DNA of 7,995 bases from Dehalococcoidia bacterium. GTDB lineage: Bacteria > Chloroflexota > Dehalococcoidia > Tepidiformales > Tepidiformaceae. How positions within the stretch are numbered: the stretch's first letter is position 1; each line of letters begins with the position of its first letter. This document shows positions 5,680 to 7,995 of the stretch, piece after piece. The DNA lies in the NCBI GenBank assembly GCA_009838385.1, contig VXRS01000065.1, positions 1-7,995 of the forward strand, in the 5' to 3' direction. Both the position numbers and the translations under genes were made by a program. Under the pieces are notes generated by a model. The model made no database searches, was not told the origin of the DNA, and was given only the letters and a program-made list of their open reading frames with translations.

Positions 5680-6621
5680 CTACAGCCGGCGCAGCTTCGT
5701 GAAACTCTTCAGCTCGCGGGGCGGGTCCAGCGTGCGGCCCACGATGCTGAACGACACCTCCCCCACGTAAATGTCGCCGTGCGAGTCCACGGCCACGCCG
5801 TGCGGGGCGATGAACTGACCGGGCCCTTCGCCCTCTTCCTCGTCCCCGAAGCGCGCCAGGAGGTCGCCGCCGCGGCTCAGGATGCTCACGCGGTGCCCCA
5901 GCCCCGGGCACCCCTCCATGCCGCCCATCCCGTTCAGTTCCCCGATGTAGATGTTCCCGTCGGGGCCCAGCACCATCCCGTCGGGCCGGTGGATGTTGTT
6001 CCACATCTCGATGAAGTTCCCCTCGGAGTCGAACACCTGAACACGGTGCGCCTCGCGGTCCGCTACGTAGACCCGGTCCTCTTCGTCCACCGCCACGTTG
6101 TGCGGCCGGATGAACTGCCCCGCGTCGATGCCCGGGCCGCCCCACGAAAGCACGTGCTCCCCTTCCGCCGTGTAGCGATGCACGTTCGAGTTGCCGTAGC
6201 CGTCCGTGATGTAAAGATCCCCGCTCGTAGGCGAGACCGCCGCGTGCGTTGGTCGGTTGAAGGGCGCGCCGCTCCAGATGGGCGCCGGGTCGCCCCCGAG
6301 CGTCAACAGCAGCTCGCCTTCCTGCGACCACTTCGTGATCGAGTGCGTCCCGTCGTCGACGCACCACACCGCCTCGTCCGCTCCGATGAACATCCCGTGC
6401 GTGCGCGCGTCGAACGTCCCCCGTCCGAAACTGCGCAGGAAGCTCCCCTGCCGGTCGAAGACCATGACCGGGTAGTCGGTGTTGCGCGTCAGGAGGAACA
6501 CCTCGTCGCGCGAATTGACCGCCACGCCGGGCGTTTCCCGCAGGGTGACCCCCTCAGGAAGCTGCTCCCAGCCCTCCACGACCTCGTATCGGAAATCGCC
6601 ATCGCCCAGGGTGACTGCCAT
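5680..6621 (-). CDS. NHL-repeat beta-propeller, peptidyl-alpha-hydroxyglycine alpha-amidating lyase-like
   Basis: This 313-residue protein is a six-bladed NHL-type beta-propeller, with blades starting near residues 30, 72, 122, 171, 211 and 271. It resembles the lyase half (PAL) of peptide-amidating enzymes, which cleave the C-N bond of alpha-hydroxyglycine. The three PAL metal-binding histidines have counterparts at H75, H174 and H274. The catalytic Tyr has one at Y142 in a DGYGNS motif (DGYCNS in PAL), and the catalytic Arg probably at R46. The PAL active-site Met is replaced by Ala (A272). No signal peptide is seen, so it should be cytoplasmic, unlike secreted eukaryotic PAL, and there is no monooxygenase domain. 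The ATG at 6621 has GGAGGAG 7 nt upstream. It leads a three-gene operon with the decarboxylase and ACT protein. The real substrate is unknown. Confidence 0.85.
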   Translation of the reverse strand: MAVTLGDGDFRYEVVEGWEQLPEGVTLRETPGVAVNSRDEVFLLTRNTDYPVMVFDRQGSFLRSFGRGTFDARTHGMFIGADEAVWCVDDGTHSITKWSQEGELLLTLGGDPAPIWSGAPFNRPTHAAVSPTSGDLYITDGYGNSNVHRYTAEGEHVLSWGGPGIDAGQFIRPHNVAVDEEDRVYVADREAHRVQVFDSEGNFIEMWNNIHRPDGMVLGPDGNIYIGELNGMGGMEGCPGLGHRVSILSRGGDLLARFGDEEEGEGPGQFIAPHGVAVDSHGDIYVGEVSFSIVGRTLDPPRELKSFTKLRRL

Positions 6622-6628
6622 CGCTCGA

Positions 6629-6635
6629 CTCCTCC
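6629..6635 (-). promoter_or_regulatory. Ribosome binding site of the PAL-like propeller gene
   Basis: GGAGGAG on the minus strand, 7 nt before the ATG at 6621. It is the only strong initiation signal among the first two genes of this operon, consistent with the decarboxylase depending on coupling. Confidence 0.7.
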
Positions 6636-6689
6636 AGCGTGACCGCCGCCGATTGACCCCACCCGCGGACCGATCACAGACTGCGAGCG

Positions 6690-7995
6690 ATGGTAACCGC
6701 TCGACAGCCCGCTGGGGACGCTCCCCCCGTCGGAGTCGAGGCTGACCAACGCCTCGCGTTCCTCTCCTCCTTCTCCCGGCGCGCGTCCCGCTGGCTGCGG
6801 TGGCCCCGCAGCGGCGCCATCACAGCCGTGCTCGCGTATGCCCTCCTGCTGGCTGCCGGTACACTCCTTCTCCTCGTCCCCGCCGCCTCCACCGCCCACA
6901 CGACCGCCGCCGATGCGTTCTTCACCAGCGTCTCCGCCGTCACCCTCACAGGGCTCGTCACCGTGCCGGTGCAGGAGCACTGGACGCTCCTCGGCGAGGG
7001 CATCCTCGCCGCCCTGACCGTCTCCGGCGGCCTTCTCTATCTCGTCGGCGCGACCGTCATCCTCTGGCTCCTCGGGCGCCGCCTCGGGATGCGCGACTCC
7101 GGCATGAGGCGTCTCTTCCGTGGCGTGCCCGGCGTTGGCGAAGTGCTGGGCGTCGTGCGCACCGTCCTCGCGGTCGCCATCATCGTGCAGGCGATAGGCG
7201 CCGTCGCCCTCTTCCTCGTCATGCTCGCCGCCGACGTTCCCGCCGACCGCGCCCTCTGGTGGGGACCGTTCCACGCCGTCAGCGCCTTCAACAACACCGG
7301 GTTTGCCCTCCCCGACGGCGGCTACGCCGCCTTCCACGACGACGTACCCGTCCTCGCCGTCACCGGCGCCCTCACGATGCTCGGCGCCATCGGACCCATC
7401 CCCCTGGCGCTCTACGCTTCCCGGCGTTCCCTCCGCCGCCTCCCCCTCGATACACGCGTGATCCTCGTCGCGATGGCGGCAGTCCTGATCGGGGGCGCGG
7501 GCGTGCTCCTCATCGGCGAGTGGACAAACCCGGCCACGCTCGCCGACGAGCCAGGCTGGCGCCGTCCCTTCCTCGCCCTCTTCGAGTCATCCGCCCGGAC
7601 GACCGGTTTCACCACGCTCGACACCGCCGCCTTCCGCGAGGAGAGCAAGGTCTTCGGCACTGGCTTGATGCTGATCGGCGGCGCTGCGGGCTCCGTCAGC
7701 GGTGGCCTCAAGGTGGCGACCATCGCTGTCCTCGCGACCGGCCTCCTGAACGCCCTCGCCGGCCGCGACCGCCTCTCCCTCCTCGGCAGCGAGCTGCCCC
7801 CCTCCGCCTTCCGCCACGCCCTCGCCATCACCTTCCTCTTCGGAGGGGCCGTGACCTTCCTTTGCGCGGGCATCATCGCCGCCTCCCACGCCGCCCCCAT
7901 CGACGCGCTCTTCGAGAGCATCTCCGCCATCACCCTCTCAGGCTGGTCCGTCGGTCAGGCCGCGGAGGCGGGCGCCTGGGAGCGAGGCCTCCTCA
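6690..7995 (+). CDS. TrkH/KtrB-family K+ transporter (partial, C-terminus beyond the window)
   Basis: The open frame runs 435 residues off the window end and encodes a membrane K+ (or Na+-coupled K+) translocating subunit. All four pore loops of the superfamily are visible, each with its filter glycine: T85-L-T-G88, N202-T-G204-F, R303-T-T-G306-F and T415-L-S-G418. After the third loop comes the GAAGSVSGGLK segment (331-341) typical of the broken helix of TrkH/KtrB. Hydrophobic helices lie around 42-64, 105-128, 155-181, 219-242, 256-277, 322-352 and 376-398; the final helix is missing. About 40 charged, Pro/Ala-rich residues precede the first helix. The ATG at 6690 is the first start after an in-frame stop at 6654 and has no good Shine-Dalgarno. 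The cytosolic KtrA/TrkA partner is not in the window. It is divergent from the propeller gene. Confidence 0.92.
   Translation, partial: MVTARQPAGDAPPVGVEADQRLAFLSSFSRRASRWLRWPRSGAITAVLAYALLLAAGTLLLLVPAASTAHTTAADAFFTSVSAVTLTGLVTVPVQEHWTLLGEGILAALTVSGGLLYLVGATVILWLLGRRLGMRDSGMRRLFRGVPGVGEVLGVVRTVLAVAIIVQAIGAVALFLVMLAADVPADRALWWGPFHAVSAFNNTGFALPDGGYAAFHDDVPVLAVTGALTMLGAIGPIPLALYASRRSLRRLPLDTRVILVAMAAVLIGGAGVLLIGEWTNPATLADEPGWRRPFLALFESSARTTGFTTLDTAAFREESKVFGTGLMLIGGAAGSVSGGLKVATIAVLATGLLNALAGRDRLSLLGSELPPSAFRHALAITFLFGGAVTFLCAGIIAASHAAPIDALFESISAITLSGWSVGQAAEAGAWERGLL

Noticed and set aside
4938..5702. A 254-codon plus-strand open frame opposite the decarboxylase
   Set aside because: Compositional shadow of the decarboxylase gene; no domain wording and no plausible initiation context.
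6653..6681. TTGACC at 6653-6658 as the -35 box of a K+ transporter promoter
   Set aside because: No acceptable -10 hexamer lies 16-18 bp downstream (ACAGAC and CACAGA are poor), and I see no better promoter for either gene in the 68-bp divergent gap.
6684..6703. Inverted repeat CGAGCG/CGCTCG around the transporter start codon
   Set aside because: Six GC pairs with an 8-nt loop are easily produced by chance in this composition, and nothing else supports a regulatory hairpin.
6489..7337. A 282-codon minus-strand open frame overlapping the propeller start and the K+ transporter
   Set aside because: Its Gly/Glu-rich low-complexity translation is antisense to the pore-loop-containing transporter frame, which has all four filter motifs.

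Overview
This window is GC-rich bacterial DNA packed with genes whose third codon positions are strongly G/C-biased. I saw no rRNA, tRNA, CRISPR array, insertion sequence or phage gene. The gene set (NIPSNAP monooxygenase-like protein, NuoI/NuoG-like iron-sulfur pair, PLP amino-acid decarboxylase, KtrB/TrkH-type K+ transporter) suggests a free-living chromosome. A Chloroflexota relative (Dehalococcoidia/SAR202-like) is my best guess, but that is an impression from protein wording and not a demonstrated placement.

Layout. Positions 1-637 (minus): N-terminal 212 residues of a D-2-hydroxyacid dehydrogenase, cut by the window edge. It has its own candidate promoter in the 85-bp gap before it. Positions 723-3644 (minus): two genes 3 bp apart, a NuoI-like 2x[4Fe-4S] ferredoxin followed by an 814-residue NuoG/FdhA-like iron-sulfur protein. 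Positions 3645-3759: a divergent control region with a perfect 20-bp palindrome that has the Crp/Fnr-type core GTGA-N6-TCAC. Its centre is exactly the -35 hexamer of a good sigma70-type promoter for the NuoI/NuoG genes. Positions 3760-4080 (plus): a NIPSNAP-family protein. Positions 4091-6621 (minus): a tight three-gene operon, read as a PAL-like beta-propeller, then a histidine/serine-type PLP decarboxylase, then a tandem-ACT-domain protein, with gaps of 4 and 10 bp. Positions 6690-7995 (plus): a divergently transcribed K+ transporter (KtrB/TrkH type), open at the window edge.

How the genes may work together. The NuoI/NuoG pair looks like a short electron wire: about six predicted Fe-S sites, plus a Mo-type domain with no recognisable catalytic cysteine or selenocysteine. 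No NuoE/NuoF NADH-input genes are present. In the other operon the decarboxylase would make an amine from an amino acid. The tandem ACT protein could sense that amino acid. The propeller keeps the metal-binding histidines and two catalytic residues of peptidyl-alpha-hydroxyglycine alpha-amidating lyase, a C-N bond-cleaving enzyme. The most novel parts are this lyase-decarboxylase-ACT operon and the unusual cysteine pattern of the NuoG-like protein. Both readings are inference from motifs.
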